Source: an uncultured Actinomycetes bacterium (lineage in GTDB: Bacteria > Actinomycetota > Actinomycetes > Nanopelagicales > Nanopelagicaceae). From it: 50,508 nucleotides of DNA. The stretch spans positions 1 through 50,508 of the forward strand of contig CAINLV010000100.1 of NCBI GenBank assembly GCA_903850565.1. Direction: 5' to 3'. The notes beneath the pieces were generated by a model. The model did not search any database, had not been told where the DNA came from, and was given only the letters and a program-made list of their open reading frames with translations. Both the position numbers and the translations under genes were made by a program. Shown here piece after piece: positions 1 to 11,554 of the stretch (its first letter is position 1; each line of letters begins with the position of its first letter).

Positions 1-52
1 ATACGCGATGCGCATTAGTGACTGGAGTTCAGACGTGTGCTCTTCCGGATCT
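1..52 (+). other. Illumina P7/index/read-2 adapter left on the contig end
   Basis: Positions 18-52 match the standard TruSeq read-2 adapter (GTGACTGGAGTTC... ending CTCTTCCGATCT) with one inserted G near the end. Positions 1-9 match the last nine bases of the P7 flow-cell oligo with one mismatch. The eight bases between them (10-17) sit exactly where an i7 index belongs. Translated, this gives the peptide SDWSSDVCSS, a familiar adapter-derived artefact at the start of predicted proteins. Genome sequence begins at about position 53. Confidence 0.97.
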
Positions 53-1072
53 GAGTTGGAGAACGTTAAGAGTTTGATAAAGCATGACCAAGAACAAGAT
101 TCCCTGGGTTACTTTGCAACTAGAAGAGACAAGAGCGTGATTTGGGCTAAGAATCAGAAAGCCGGGATCGCCTATCGAGTTCAAGGTGGGGTGATGCTTG
201 CCAGCGGAGATCCTTTTGGTGAATACAGTCTTTGGAGTGAAGCAATTACCGAATTCCTGGCCGAAGCTCAGAAGCATGCGTGGACTCCGGCGGTAATGGG
301 TTGCAGCGATCATGGTGGTCAGGTTTGGGTCGAACAAGCGGGAATGCTTGCGGTAGATATCGGCGATGAAGCCATTATCAATGTGGCATCTTTTACTTTG
401 GAAGGTCGCACGATGAGCAATGTGCGACAGATGGTCAATCGCATTAAGCGAAAGGGTTACTCAACATATACCTCGCGTTGGGCTGACCTGAATAGCGAAA
501 CTAAACGAGAACTTCGAGGCCTTGCCAGAAAATGGCGTTACGGCGTTCCCGAACGAGGTTTCTCCATGTCAATGGATCGCTTCGGCGAAGACTTTGATCA
601 AAATACTTTTGTAACTATCGCAGAACGAGAAGGGAAAATTAAAGGTTTCCTCTATTTTGTTCCGTGGACAACAAATAGATTATCGCTAGACCGAATGCAG
701 CGGGATAGAGAGAACGATCCTGGCGTGAATGAATTAATGATTGCCTCCTCGGTTGAATATGCCAAAGAAAATGGAATCACTCATATCTCGTTGAACTTCG
801 CCGCCTTCCGTTCGCTCTTTGAGCGCGCAGATAAAATCAGTGCCGGACCAATAACCCGTGGAAGCCGAAATTTGATTCGCTTCTTTTCAAATTGGTTCCA
901 AGTTGAATCCTTGTATCGATTCAATGCAAAATTTCAACCCGAATGGGAAACTCGTTATGTCCTCTATCCAAAAGCTAGCGATCTTGTAAGTGTCGCCATC
1001 GCTGCGTTACGGGCCGAAAAATTCATCACGAGCTATCGATCACATGCGGTGAAACAAGAAGCAAAGAAGTAA
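53..1072 (+). CDS. Phosphatidylglycerol lysyltransferase-type domain protein (MprF/LysX DUF2156), 5' truncated
   Basis: This resembles the C-terminal catalytic domain of MprF/LysX (LPG synthase C, DUF2156), which transfers an aminoacyl group from tRNA to membrane phospholipid and makes the cell surface less negative. The GNAT-like fold shows in the GGVMLASGDPFG segment, in VRQMVNRIKRKGY, and in the late GVNELMIASSVEYAKENGITHISLNFAAF block. The upstream part, normally a multi-pass flippase domain, is missing because the contig starts here; the open frame runs back into adapter sequence, so no native start is visible. It converges on the GT39 gene with a 12-nt gap. The family is fairly certain; the amino acid transferred is not. 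Confidence 0.8.
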   Translation, partial: ELENVKSLIKHDQEQDSLGYFATRRDKSVIWAKNQKAGIAYRVQGGVMLASGDPFGEYSLWSEAITEFLAEAQKHAWTPAVMGCSDHGGQVWVEQAGMLAVDIGDEAIINVASFTLEGRTMSNVRQMVNRIKRKGYSTYTSRWADLNSETKRELRGLARKWRYGVPERGFSMSMDRFGEDFDQNTFVTIAEREGKIKGFLYFVPWTTNRLSLDRMQRDRENDPGVNELMIASSVEYAKENGITHISLNFAAFRSLFERADKISAGPITRGSRNLIRFFSNWFQVESLYRFNAKFQPEWETRYVLYPKASDLVSVAIAALRAEKFITSYRSHAVKQEAKK

Positions 1073-1084
1073 TTTCTTCGCGAT

Positions 1085-3094
1085 CTAATTGTTGACCGCA
1101 ACTTCTGGCGAGCAACTGTAAAGCGTCACTCCAGAAGGAGCGCCGGCATCTACTAAGCAATTAGTGACCACCCAGCTTTGGATCTTGGAGGTATTAACTT
1201 CGTTTCCATTGTTATTCCCGCCGGCGCCGCCAATGAGGACGTATTTTAATTCGCCGTTTTTTATGAGTTCTTTGAATTTTGCCAAAGTTGGCGAAGGATC
1301 TTGGCCATCAAAACCACCTACGGGCAAGACTTTATCTTCGGTAGCCGTTATAAATGGCGCTGCCGCCATTCCGCCAAAGGTTGCCAAGAGGAATTTACTG
1401 CCATTTCGATTAGCTTTTAAATATTTAATAAGAGAGGTATTGGCATCCTGACCGAAACCACCGCCAAATCCAATTCCACCTTGAATTCCGATTGGCGGGT
1501 TTCCGTTGGCGAATCGATCGTGCTGGCCTGGGTCCTGAAAACTTCGGGGATCGAAATTTGGCGGTGCACCCGCAGGTACACCCATGGAATTCTGCATTGG
1601 GGCACCATTTTTTGGTGCCATCGCATTAAACCCGCCGCCACCTGGGCCGCCAAAACCATTGGCAGTAGCAGGTCCTGCGGTTGGATTAATAGTGCTGGGT
1701 TGATTAATGACATCTAGCGCCCAGACTGTTGGCGTAATCATCACCGAAGCAACTATCGAAGCTAGGGCCAACGTTCTTACTCTTGCATGTGAAATTACAA
1801 GCCAGCCAATAGCGCCAAGCAATGCCAATCCAAGCGCCACTTTAGGAGCCCAGGTATAGAAGCCACGATATTTTGAAGAGACAAAGAGCGCCCAGATCGC
1901 CGAAGTACTCACAAATAGAACCAAAAGGATTTTTGCTAACCATGTTCGTTTATCAATCAGGTACTTGAATACTCCAGCAACGAGAACAACCATTGGGATG
2001 GCTAAGGTGGTCGTATAGAACTGATGCATGCCGGCAACTTTGGAAAACATCAGGAAAAATGTTACAAACCATAATGTGAAGAAAATAAAGTTGGCCTTGT
2101 CAGATGAAAAATCTTTGAATTTGAAAGTTGCCACTAGCCCGATGATGATGACCAAGATCGTTAATGGAATTAACCACGCGATTTGTCCGGAGAGCTGATC
2201 ATTAAACAATCTTGTGATCGAAGGAGTTCCACTGAACGGGGGCGTGAAGGATCTATATATTGGATTGTCCGTCGCGGAAGAGAGCGATTGAGTGGTACCA
2301 AAGCGACCTAAACCGTTGTAACCAAAGACCATCTCCCAAGCATTGTTTCGATAGGTTCCGCCAACATAAGGTCGAGCAGTTGCAGGTGTGACCGAAACAA
2401 TGATTATCCACGTTAAGGAAACCGCCAGGGAAGTAACTCCAGCGATGATCAAAGATTTAAATCTTTCTGCTCTTGGAACAGGTGCGAAAATCAGCCAAGC
2501 AATAATTAGGGCCGGCCAGAGCGCCCACGCCTCGAGCATGTAAGTTTGAAAGGCTAGACCGATCCATACACCAGCCCAAATTAGAGTCCGGCGATTTCCC
2601 GTTGTTAGTGCAGCGCTGGCTCGCTCTGCAGCAATTGCCATTGCCAAAACAAAAAACATTTGTGGCTGATTAGAGCGGGAGGCCGCCGCGATTATTGGAG
2701 TTGTGGCAATTAGCGCACCGGCAAAAAGGCCGGCATAACTTCCAAATAAACGACGCACTGCGAATGCCACGACCACAGCAGCAGCAATTCCGGCAAGCGC
2801 ATTTGGGGCGTCGACTGCCCAGTTACTAAAGCCAAAGATCTTCACAAAAATGGCAGGTAGCCAATATGAACCGGGAATCTTGTCTAGCGAAACCGTGCCA
2901 GCTGGATCTAAAGCACCAAAGAGAAAGTTGCTAAAACTCTTGCTCATGCTCACAGCAATGGCTGCGTAATACTCGGACCTAGCTCCTGCGGCTAGGCGCC
3001 AAAGATTGATCCAAGCGCTTGCGACAATAAGAAGGAATAGGCCGATCCGCCAAGATAGTCGTTCGCGTGGGGATGCGAGCTCAGGTGCACTCAT
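1085..3094 (-). CDS. GT39/PMT-family membrane glycosyltransferase (YkcB/ArnT-like)
   Basis: A large polytopic membrane protein with about a dozen hydrophobic segments, related to dolichyl/polyprenyl-phosphate-sugar-dependent mannosyltransferases (GT39, PMT_2). The acidic residue after the first membrane helix (ARSEYYAAI) and the following SLDKIPGSYW loop sit where the family's catalytic loop lies. A Gly/Pro/Asn-rich linker (GFGGPGGGGFN and similar) follows the membrane region and precedes a C-terminal extracytoplasmic domain, as in actinobacterial YkcA/B-like proteins. The start at 3094 is preferred: it has an AGGGGA ribosome site just upstream, whereas a longer frame to 3181 would overlap the guaB1 start and promoter. 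Donor and acceptor sugars cannot be told from sequence. Confidence 0.82.
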   Translation of the reverse strand: MSAPELASPRERLSWRIGLFLLIVASAWINLWRLAAGARSEYYAAIAVSMSKSFSNFLFGALDPAGTVSLDKIPGSYWLPAIFVKIFGFSNWAVDAPNALAGIAAAVVVAFAVRRLFGSYAGLFAGALIATTPIIAAASRSNQPQMFFVLAMAIAAERASAALTTGNRRTLIWAGVWIGLAFQTYMLEAWALWPALIIAWLIFAPVPRAERFKSLIIAGVTSLAVSLTWIIIVSVTPATARPYVGGTYRNNAWEMVFGYNGLGRFGTTQSLSSATDNPIYRSFTPPFSGTPSITRLFNDQLSGQIAWLIPLTILVIIIGLVATFKFKDFSSDKANFIFFTLWFVTFFLMFSKVAGMHQFYTTTLAIPMVVLVAGVFKYLIDKRTWLAKILLVLFVSTSAIWALFVSSKYRGFYTWAPKVALGLALLGAIGWLVISHARVRTLALASIVASVMITPTVWALDVINQPSTINPTAGPATANGFGGPGGGGFNAMAPKNGAPMQNSMGVPAGAPPNFDPRSFQDPGQHDRFANGNPPIGIQGGIGFGGGFGQDANTSLIKYLKANRNGSKFLLATFGGMAAAPFITATEDKVLPVGGFDGQDPSPTLAKFKELIKNGELKYVLIGGAGGNNNGNEVNTSKIQSWVVTNCLVDAGAPSGVTLYSCSPEVAVNN

Positions 3095-3151
3095 TCCCCT
3101 ATTACACCGAATCAATCTGAGAAAGGGCTCAGAAGTGGAGTAATTAAAGAG

Positions 3152-3157
3152 TATAGT
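3152..3157 (+). promoter_or_regulatory. -10 box for leaderless guaB1
   Basis: TATAGT lies 8 nt before the GTG start of guaB1. No ribosome site is present, so the transcript probably begins at or next to the start codon. No good -35 is visible, which is common for actinobacterial promoters. Confidence 0.65.
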
Positions 3158-3162
3158 TTTGA

Positions 3163-5723
<2,561 letters not shown>

Positions 5724-5745
5724 TAACCATGCTCCTTGCTCTAAA

Positions 5746-5991
5746 TTAAGAGGGGCCTCGAGGTGGGTCTTCGGTGTCATCATAGAATTCTTGAGGTTGG
5801 GATAATTTCCAATACATGTAATAGATGAAGATGCCAAAAAATGGCCATTCAAAAACATAAACCCAACTTCGATGATTGCCATCTAAGGCGCGTTGAAATT
5901 CCACCACTCCCAAGAAAAGGCAGACTGGAATAGAAATTAGAATCCATTTTCGTTTCGGATCGATGAGTGGGGGATTTGGTTCTTGGCTCAT
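5746..5991 (-). CDS. Small two-helix membrane protein downstream of ctaG
   Basis: An 81-residue protein with two hydrophobic segments (WILISIPVCLFLGVVEF and WPFFGIFIYYMYWKL) and charged, Pro-rich ends. It starts inside the ctaG stop (4-nt ATGA overlap), so it is translationally coupled to an oxidase assembly factor. The coupling suggests a role in or near oxidase biogenesis, but no family is recognised and no function is assigned. Confidence 0.75.
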   Translation of the reverse strand: MSQEPNPPLIDPKRKWILISIPVCLFLGVVEFQRALDGNHRSWVYVFEWPFFGIFIYYMYWKLSQPQEFYDDTEDPPRGPS

Positions 5992-6833
5992 GGAGTATTT
6001 TCTCCCAATTCAATACTTAATAAGTCCTCAGCTTCGGCCATCCGCTTTTCATGGGCAAACCAATCGCGCGCGGCTAAAACGACCCACATGGAGTCAATTA
6101 ACATTCCCATCGCCCACATTAAGGCACCACCAGTATGTTGATCGCGTAATGGATTTGGCTGGTTAGCGTTCCCCATGTCACTCATATTGGCCATGGAAAC
6201 CTGGTGTAAAAGTTTATTTCCAGAGTAGAGAAAGAAACCGGTCATAGTTTCAGGCAGCATCATGGCGAAGAGCGATCCAAGCCGGAGGGCATAAGGAACT
6301 TGGAATGGCGTGGGATTGCCATCTAGGACTGGGTAGTAATAAATCACGCCTGCGAGCAAGAAGAGGATCAGCTCAAAGCAATGAACGTTGGCGTTCACCA
6401 TCCCGGCATCGGCCAGGGGCGAAAAATGGGTGGCGATCAGGGTCGCTAGGAAGATAAGGAAGCCGACCTGGGGGCGAAATACTGCCCGTATGCCCGAATT
6501 TGCCGCAATTGAGCGCGCTACGGCTCGAATTCGGGCAAATCTAGAGTTTAAAAGGATTAGAAATGGGCTGCCCAGCACCAAAAGGGGCGAAATCAACATC
6601 ATAAGCAAGATGTGCTGGACCATGTGGACCCAGAAGAGCCGAACCGCGAAGTGGGGGACTGGGCCTACCAACACCATAAAAGTCAGGGCGAGCGCCCAAT
6701 AAAAGAGAATCTGGCGCCATTTTGCCACCGCATGAGTCGCCGGTCGTTCGCGAAAGTACCAGAATCCGACCGCGATCAGGCAAATTCCGAAAGCTAAATC
6801 CCAAAGCGGATTAAGTTTCACTTTGCCCTCCAT
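5988..6833 (-). CDS. ctaG: Cytochrome c oxidase assembly protein, CtaG (caa3 type)
   Basis: A polytopic membrane protein of the Caa3_CtaG family, needed for insertion of copper into the aa3/caa3 oxidase in Gram-positive bacteria. Recognisable features are FWVHMVQHILLMMLISPLLVLGSP in the middle, several His and Met residues in membrane segments (HFAVRLFWVHMVQH, ANVHCFELILFLLAGVIYYY), and a Met-rich loop (SMANMSDMGNANQ). Its 281-residue length fits the family. It is divergent from the ctaCDE operon across 134 bp, so the assembly factor and its target are probably controlled together. Confidence 0.88.
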   Translation of the reverse strand: MEGKVKLNPLWDLAFGICLIAVGFWYFRERPATHAVAKWRQILFYWALALTFMVLVGPVPHFAVRLFWVHMVQHILLMMLISPLLVLGSPFLILLNSRFARIRAVARSIAANSGIRAVFRPQVGFLIFLATLIATHFSPLADAGMVNANVHCFELILFLLAGVIYYYPVLDGNPTPFQVPYALRLGSLFAMMLPETMTGFFLYSGNKLLHQVSMANMSDMGNANQPNPLRDQHTGGALMWAMGMLIDSMWVVLAARDWFAHEKRMAEAEDLLSIELGENTP

Positions 6834-6967
6834 CCATCTGAGTTAGCCCTACTTTCCTGACTTTAAGGCAAACGATTGCGAGTTGAGTATTCCCTAAAGA
6901 TACCCTGTGAAGTATCCTCTCCGAGAGATTTAAGTCACAACGAGATCAAGATTGAGAAAGGTCGCCG

Positions 6968-7732
6968 ATGACCAGCACTAGTACAGCCGCACCTGGGTCG
7001 CCCTCCACCAATTCCGAGGCCAAACGCAATGGGTTAGCAGGTGCAATTGCATTTGTACTTGTTGGCGTACTTGTCGTCGCCGGAGTGGGATTTGGATTGC
7101 ATAAATTAAGTGCAGATCCACAAAAACCACTTTATGCCACCTTGGCCACCGACACCGTGACGGTCAACGGAGAAAATCTGCACAAAGCTTCGGTCACCAT
7201 GGGTGTTTATCCAGATCAAGCGAGCGCCGCAGAACATGGGTCGAAAGCCAATGCTAAGGATTGGGTTCAGTACGGACCATCAAGCCACTTGGTTCTACCG
7301 CAACACACTTTAGTGACCATGACACTTCACGTTTACGACAGCGGTGAAAAACTCAATAACGCATTCTTTGGAAAAGTTATCGGCACCGTTGGCGGAACAA
7401 TCACCGTTGACGGAAAAGATGTTTCATCAGTGCCTGCAGATGAAGTCCAACACACCTTCACGCTTCATGGCCTACCAACCTCTTCTCAAGATCCACTTTT
7501 TGTGAATGTTCCTCTCTTAAGAGTGACAACTGATGACAAAGACAATTTTCTTCCGACGAAAGATCCCGCAACAGATTTTAAAGGGCACACCATCGTATTT
7601 TCCTTCGTAACTGGCGGCAAAGGCGAGTACGTCTGGAATTGCGAATATCCATGCGGTGATGGCACCTATCAAAAGTTTGGAGCAGTAATGGGAGCAGTTG
7701 GCTATATGACTGGAAAGGTAACCGTCGCATGA
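6968..7732 (+). CDS. Membrane-anchored cupredoxin-like protein preceding ctaC
   Basis: One N-terminal membrane helix (about residues 24-45) anchors an extracytoplasmic beta-rich domain. The C-terminus carries WNCEYPCGDG: Cys225 and Cys229 have the CxxxC spacing of a CuA site, but the His and Met that follow at +4 and +7 in true subunit II are Thr and Lys here. The order and the last strand (GYMTGKVTV) resemble subunit II or other cupredoxins. It is the first gene of the cta operon and overlaps ctaC by ATGA. An accessory copper-binding or electron-entry role is inference; it could also be purely structural. An AGAAAGG site precedes the ATG. Confidence 0.72.
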   Translation: MTSTSTAAPGSPSTNSEAKRNGLAGAIAFVLVGVLVVAGVGFGLHKLSADPQKPLYATLATDTVTVNGENLHKASVTMGVYPDQASAAEHGSKANAKDWVQYGPSSHLVLPQHTLVTMTLHVYDSGEKLNNAFFGKVIGTVGGTITVDGKDVSSVPADEVQHTFTLHGLPTSSQDPLFVNVPLLRVTTDDKDNFLPTKDPATDFKGHTIVFSFVTGGKGEYVWNCEYPCGDGTYQKFGAVMGAVGYMTGKVTVA

Positions 7733-8535
7733 GTTCACATGAATCAGAACACGAAGAGACTGAAGTCCTTTCACCCACACCAGGTCAAAAAGTTTCCAAA
7801 TTTCTAGAACGAAGCGATGTAAGGAAATCATTCGGACTAGGCGTTTTCTTTACCTTGGTCTTTGTGATTCTAGGTGGTTACGCGTATCCAAAATGGATGC
7901 CAACAATCATGAGCACAGATATGAAAGCAAACGAACACCTAATGATTGCCTTCACTTACATATCTGCACCAATATGTGGACTAGTTTTGGGAATAGCTAC
8001 ATATACATTCTTGCAACGACATAAAGGAGATGCCCCGCCAGAAGACGGGCCGGCCATCAAAACTAATGGTCCAGTTGTAGTGGTGTGGTCCATAGTCACC
8101 AGTTTGTTTGCGCTCTTGGCAATCATCTGGGGAATCACCGAACTCAACGTGGGTGCCGAAGCAGCTGCCACAGATGCCAAACAAGCGATCGTGGTTGAAG
8201 TAACTGGTTCACAATGGGTGTGGAGTTTTAACTATCCAGCCCAAGGCTTCTCGAGCACAGAACTTAATTTGCCGTTAGATCGTCCCGTAGAATTCAAAGT
8301 TATTTCAGCAGATGTAAACCACTCTTTTTGGCCGGTTCAGCTTGGCGTAAAAGTCGATGCAAATCGCCTCGAGACAACTTCTGCCGAAACCACGCCAACG
8401 AAGCTCGGGGTATTTGATATCAAGTGTGCCGAACTATGTGGGCTTTACCACGCTTACATGGAAAGTACGGGGCATGTAATGACCACAAGTGATTTCGATA
8501 ATTGGGTTACCGCACAAGGAGGTCATTCCGCATGA
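7729..8535 (+). CDS. ctaC: Cytochrome c oxidase subunit II
   Basis: Subunit II of the aa3-type oxidase, receiving electrons from cytochrome c at the CuA centre. Two membrane helices (about 35-55 and 75-95, then another hydrophobic stretch at 120-140) precede the cupredoxin domain. All CuA ligands are present: His198 in VNHSFW and Cys233, Glu235, Cys237, His241, Met244 in CAELCGLYHAYM. The GSQWVWSFNYP aromatic entry patch is also intact. It overlaps the previous gene and ctaD by ATGA. It has no lipobox and no fused cytochrome c domain, so it is an aa3 rather than caa3 type. Confidence 0.96.
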   Translation: MSSHESEHEETEVLSPTPGQKVSKFLERSDVRKSFGLGVFFTLVFVILGGYAYPKWMPTIMSTDMKANEHLMIAFTYISAPICGLVLGIATYTFLQRHKGDAPPEDGPAIKTNGPVVVVWSIVTSLFALLAIIWGITELNVGAEAAATDAKQAIVVEVTGSQWVWSFNYPAQGFSSTELNLPLDRPVEFKVISADVNHSFWPVQLGVKVDANRLETTSAETTPTKLGVFDIKCAELCGLYHAYMESTGHVMTTSDFDNWVTAQGGHSA

Positions 8536-10394
8536 CAACACTGGATCACCAAGTTGGATCTCATCCAATTCCAAACCCATCAAAGAGTCTGATCACTAAA
8601 CTCAATATGGGAACCGGCACCGTTGTCGGGGCCATCTTTGCAGTCGTTGTTTATTTCTGGCTACGTTCTGGCGAAGATATGTCCGTTCCACAAAATGACA
8701 ATCGAGTTTTGTTGATTTCCATGTTCGCGTGGAGCGTTGGCTTCTTGGTTGGAATTGGCGCCTTTATTGGACCATTTCGCTGGTTAATCGGGAAAGACTT
8801 AACCGATGAAGAACAGCTTTTCCTCGCCGGCGAAGGCCAAGGAATATCCCGTTACTTCCGTTACTGCACTGACCATAAAGTTGTAGGCATCCAATACCTG
8901 GTTGGCGTTATGGCCATGCTTGGTGTTGGTGGAACTTTGGCAATGATGATCCGTACTAACTTGGCCATGCCTGGTTCAAAGATCGTTACGCCGGCAATTT
9001 ACAACTCTCTGGTTGGACTCCATGGAATTACCATGATCGTTGCGATGATCGTGGTTTCCACAGGCCCATTCGGAAACTTCATCCTGCCAATAATGATTGG
9101 CGCCCGTGACATGGCTTTCCCTCGGCTAAATGCCCTTTCGTGGTGGGTGCTTTTCACTGCAATTCCAGTTTTGTGCAGCGCCTGGTTCTTGGGTGGAATT
9201 CCAACTGGTTGGACTGCCTATGCACCGCTTAGCGTTCAAGCAGGTCCGGGCATGAATGCATTTGTTGCTACCATCATTATTTTTGCAGTCTCTACAGCAG
9301 TCACCGGGGCAAATATCACCGCCACGGTTGTGACCATGAGAGCTAAAGGAATGAAATGGAATCGTGTTCCGATTTTCGTCATCGGTGCAACTATTTCGGT
9401 GGCGCTTGCTATCCCTGCTTTCCCAACATTTATGGTTTCCATGATTATGACCGCTTTAGATCGCACCGTTGGAACAACCTACTTTGATGCTCAATTCGGC
9501 GGAAGCGGCTGGCTCTATGCCCATCTCTTCTGGATCATGGGGCACCCTGAGGTTTATGTAATTCTCCTACCAGGCGTAGCCGCGCTTATGGAGATTGTGC
9601 CGGTCTTTGTCCGGAAACCACTATTCTCTTATAACGCCGCAATTTTAGGTTTCTCTGGAATTGCTGGACTTTCAGTGTTGGTATGGGCTCACCATATGTA
9701 TATATCTGGATGGCTGCCAATGCTCAACGGTCCATTCATGATTACCACCGAAATGATTTCCATCCCGACTGGTTTGATCTTCTTAGTAATCTTAGGAACT
9801 CTATGGCGAGGCAAACCGTGGATGAAGCTGCCAATGCTTTCAGTTTATGCATTTTTATGGAACATGCTCATCGGTGGCGTGACTGGGGTTTATCTCTCCG
9901 ACGTTCCTGCTGACAACTACCTTCACGGTTCCATGTATGTAACCGCGCATTTCCATTACACCTTAATGGGGGCTGCTTTAACTGGCGCGATTGCAGGTCT
10001 TGCCTACTGGTTCCCAAAGATGACCGGCCGAATGCTGCACGAAAAAGCTGGTTATATCGCGTTCTGGTTTGTTCAAATCGGTTTCCAAATTCTCTTCTTG
10101 GGAATGTTTATTTCTGGTGCCGAAGGACAACCTCGACGAGTTGCTGATTATGCTGCCATGTACAAACACTCAGACATGATTAGTACCGTCGGCGCTTATT
10201 CGGTGGGCATTGGAATGCTCTTCTTGCTCTGGGCCGTTGTTCACTCGTGGCGAAAGGGAGCTATTGCTCCTATGAATCCATGGGGAGCAAAAACATTGGA
10301 ATGGACCGTGCCATTTCCTGTTCCATTGGAAAACTTCGACACTCCGCCGGTCATAACTAGTGATCCATATGGATATGGAAGGAACGAAAAATAA
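8532..10394 (+). CDS. ctaD: Cytochrome c oxidase subunit I
   Basis: Catalytic haem-copper subunit that reduces O2 to water and pumps protons. The CuB/Tyr motif GHPEVY has His338, Glu340 and Tyr342; the CuB pair is His387-His388 (AHHMY); haem ligands are His473 and His475 (AHFHY). The D-channel entrance motif GARDMAFPRLN is present with Asp193, so this is an A1-type enzyme. The start at 8532 lies in an ATGA overlap with ctaC and follows AGGAGG by 8 nt; the 620-residue length includes a C-terminal extension that may cover the subunit IV region poorly. Stop overlaps the start of ctaE by one base (TAATG). Confidence 0.97.
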   Translation: MTTLDHQVGSHPIPNPSKSLITKLNMGTGTVVGAIFAVVVYFWLRSGEDMSVPQNDNRVLLISMFAWSVGFLVGIGAFIGPFRWLIGKDLTDEEQLFLAGEGQGISRYFRYCTDHKVVGIQYLVGVMAMLGVGGTLAMMIRTNLAMPGSKIVTPAIYNSLVGLHGITMIVAMIVVSTGPFGNFILPIMIGARDMAFPRLNALSWWVLFTAIPVLCSAWFLGGIPTGWTAYAPLSVQAGPGMNAFVATIIIFAVSTAVTGANITATVVTMRAKGMKWNRVPIFVIGATISVALAIPAFPTFMVSMIMTALDRTVGTTYFDAQFGGSGWLYAHLFWIMGHPEVYVILLPGVAALMEIVPVFVRKPLFSYNAAILGFSGIAGLSVLVWAHHMYISGWLPMLNGPFMITTEMISIPTGLIFLVILGTLWRGKPWMKLPMLSVYAFLWNMLIGGVTGVYLSDVPADNYLHGSMYVTAHFHYTLMGAALTGAIAGLAYWFPKMTGRMLHEKAGYIAFWFVQIGFQILFLGMFISGAEGQPRRVADYAAMYKHSDMISTVGAYSVGIGMLFLLWAVVHSWRKGAIAPMNPWGAKTLEWTVPFPVPLENFDTPPVITSDPYGYGRNEK

Positions 10395-10993
10395 TGAGCG
10401 CAGAAACTCAATTTCATGTCCATCACGATGCTCCGGAAGTTGTTGGTCGTCGTGAACGCTTAGGAGTTCGATTGTTAATCGTTGCCGATGGTGCCTTCGT
10501 CTTCGGAATGATTTTTTCCTACTTCTATCTTCGTAATTTGAATGCCAATAACGGGTGGCTTCCAAAGGGAGCGCATCAATTCACCGCCACTTCTGGCTGG
10601 ATTGCCGCGTTGCCTTTAGTCGTTGCCGCGCTAGTTCACCGCTTTGGCGAAAAGAACCGCAGTAGTTTTGGAGTAATTTCCATCATCACTTTGGTAGCGC
10701 TGCTTATCGGTGGTTATTACCAGTGGCACCAGATAGCAAACATGCCATTCATTACTCCAGATACTGGAGTTTTTGAAGGTTCGTACGCCTCCATGTGGCT
10801 GCTAATCGCTGGTGCGAACTTTTTCCATTATTTCTTGGGAAGTTTCATCGCTTTGGGATTGGTCCTTCGTGCTCGACGAGCCAATGTGAATGAAATTCTG
10901 GAAACTTGGAGATTGCGAACCGCTGGATCATGGTTCACTTGGATTGCCGTATCTGGCCTTGCATGTGCACTAACTACTACGTTTATCAGCTGA
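10394..10993 (+). CDS. ctaE: Cytochrome c oxidase subunit III
   Basis: A membrane subunit of the aa3 oxidase that stabilises subunit I and keeps proton uptake efficient. Five predicted helices are seen, with VADGAFVFGMIFSYFYLR in helix 1 and WLLIAGANFFHYFLGSFIALGLV, including the family's HY.LG-like element, near the end. It is the last gene of the cta operon and is translationally coupled to ctaD. The next gene is a convergent hipA remnant only 3 bp away; no intrinsic terminator is visible between them. Confidence 0.94.
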   Translation: MSAETQFHVHHDAPEVVGRRERLGVRLLIVADGAFVFGMIFSYFYLRNLNANNGWLPKGAHQFTATSGWIAALPLVVAALVHRFGEKNRSSFGVISIITLVALLIGGYYQWHQIANMPFITPDTGVFEGSYASMWLLIAGANFFHYFLGSFIALGLVLRARRANVNEILETWRLRTAGSWFTWIAVSGLACALTTTFIS

Positions 10994-10996
10994 GGT

Positions 10997-11443
10997 TTAT
11001 TTCGGTTGTAAACTCGTAATACTTTTATTGATGAACTCACTTGTATCATCTTCAACATCAGCCAGTAGCGCGAAATCGCGCCACTGGCTGATTACTGCAC
11101 CAACATCGGCACCGATTTTCTTATATGCCGGGATCGAATACATCTCCCCTAAGGTGTAAATATCTGTAAGCGTTATATTTTCAAATTTTCCATTTACGCT
11201 CATCTGATGTCTTTGAGTCCGTCTACCTCTTGGATTGAAGGCATAGGTTAAATCAAATGCTGGCGCGAGTTTCCACTCACTATTTTCTGCGAGAAGAAAT
11301 CCGGATTTCTTGGTGTGGTCATCACGATTAAGCGCAAAAATATTGAAAACCATTATTCTAAAACACTGAGCCAACTCATCATCGCGCAGATTAAGCTTCC
11401 TGGCCACGTTCAGATACTGCGTACTTCGAACAATCATTCCCAT
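10997..11443 (-). pseudogene. HipA-family toxin kinase, C-terminal remnant
   Basis: Only the last part of a HipA-like serine/threonine kinase is present (148 aa; intact members are about 400 or more). It keeps the region with the catalytic and Mg-binding motifs, MVFNIFALNRDDHTKKSGFLL and WKLAPAFDLTYAFNP, and RRTQRHQMSVNGKF. The N-terminal subdomain and nucleotide-binding loop are absent; in-frame stops close the frame just upstream of 11443, and no HipB-like antitoxin gene is nearby. The flanking 11444-11554 stretch is AT-rich and holds no gene. It is most simply a decaying fragment squeezed between two respiratory operons, though a short expressed domain cannot be excluded. Confidence 0.78.
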
Positions 11444-11554
11444 GTGGCACCCATGGCTTTAATAAAGTCCTTAATGAGATTTTAAGGATTGAATCCGTCA
11501 GAAAAAGACTACATTGAGTCCAAAAAAGAGAAATTTAGTAAATTTGGATTAGAT

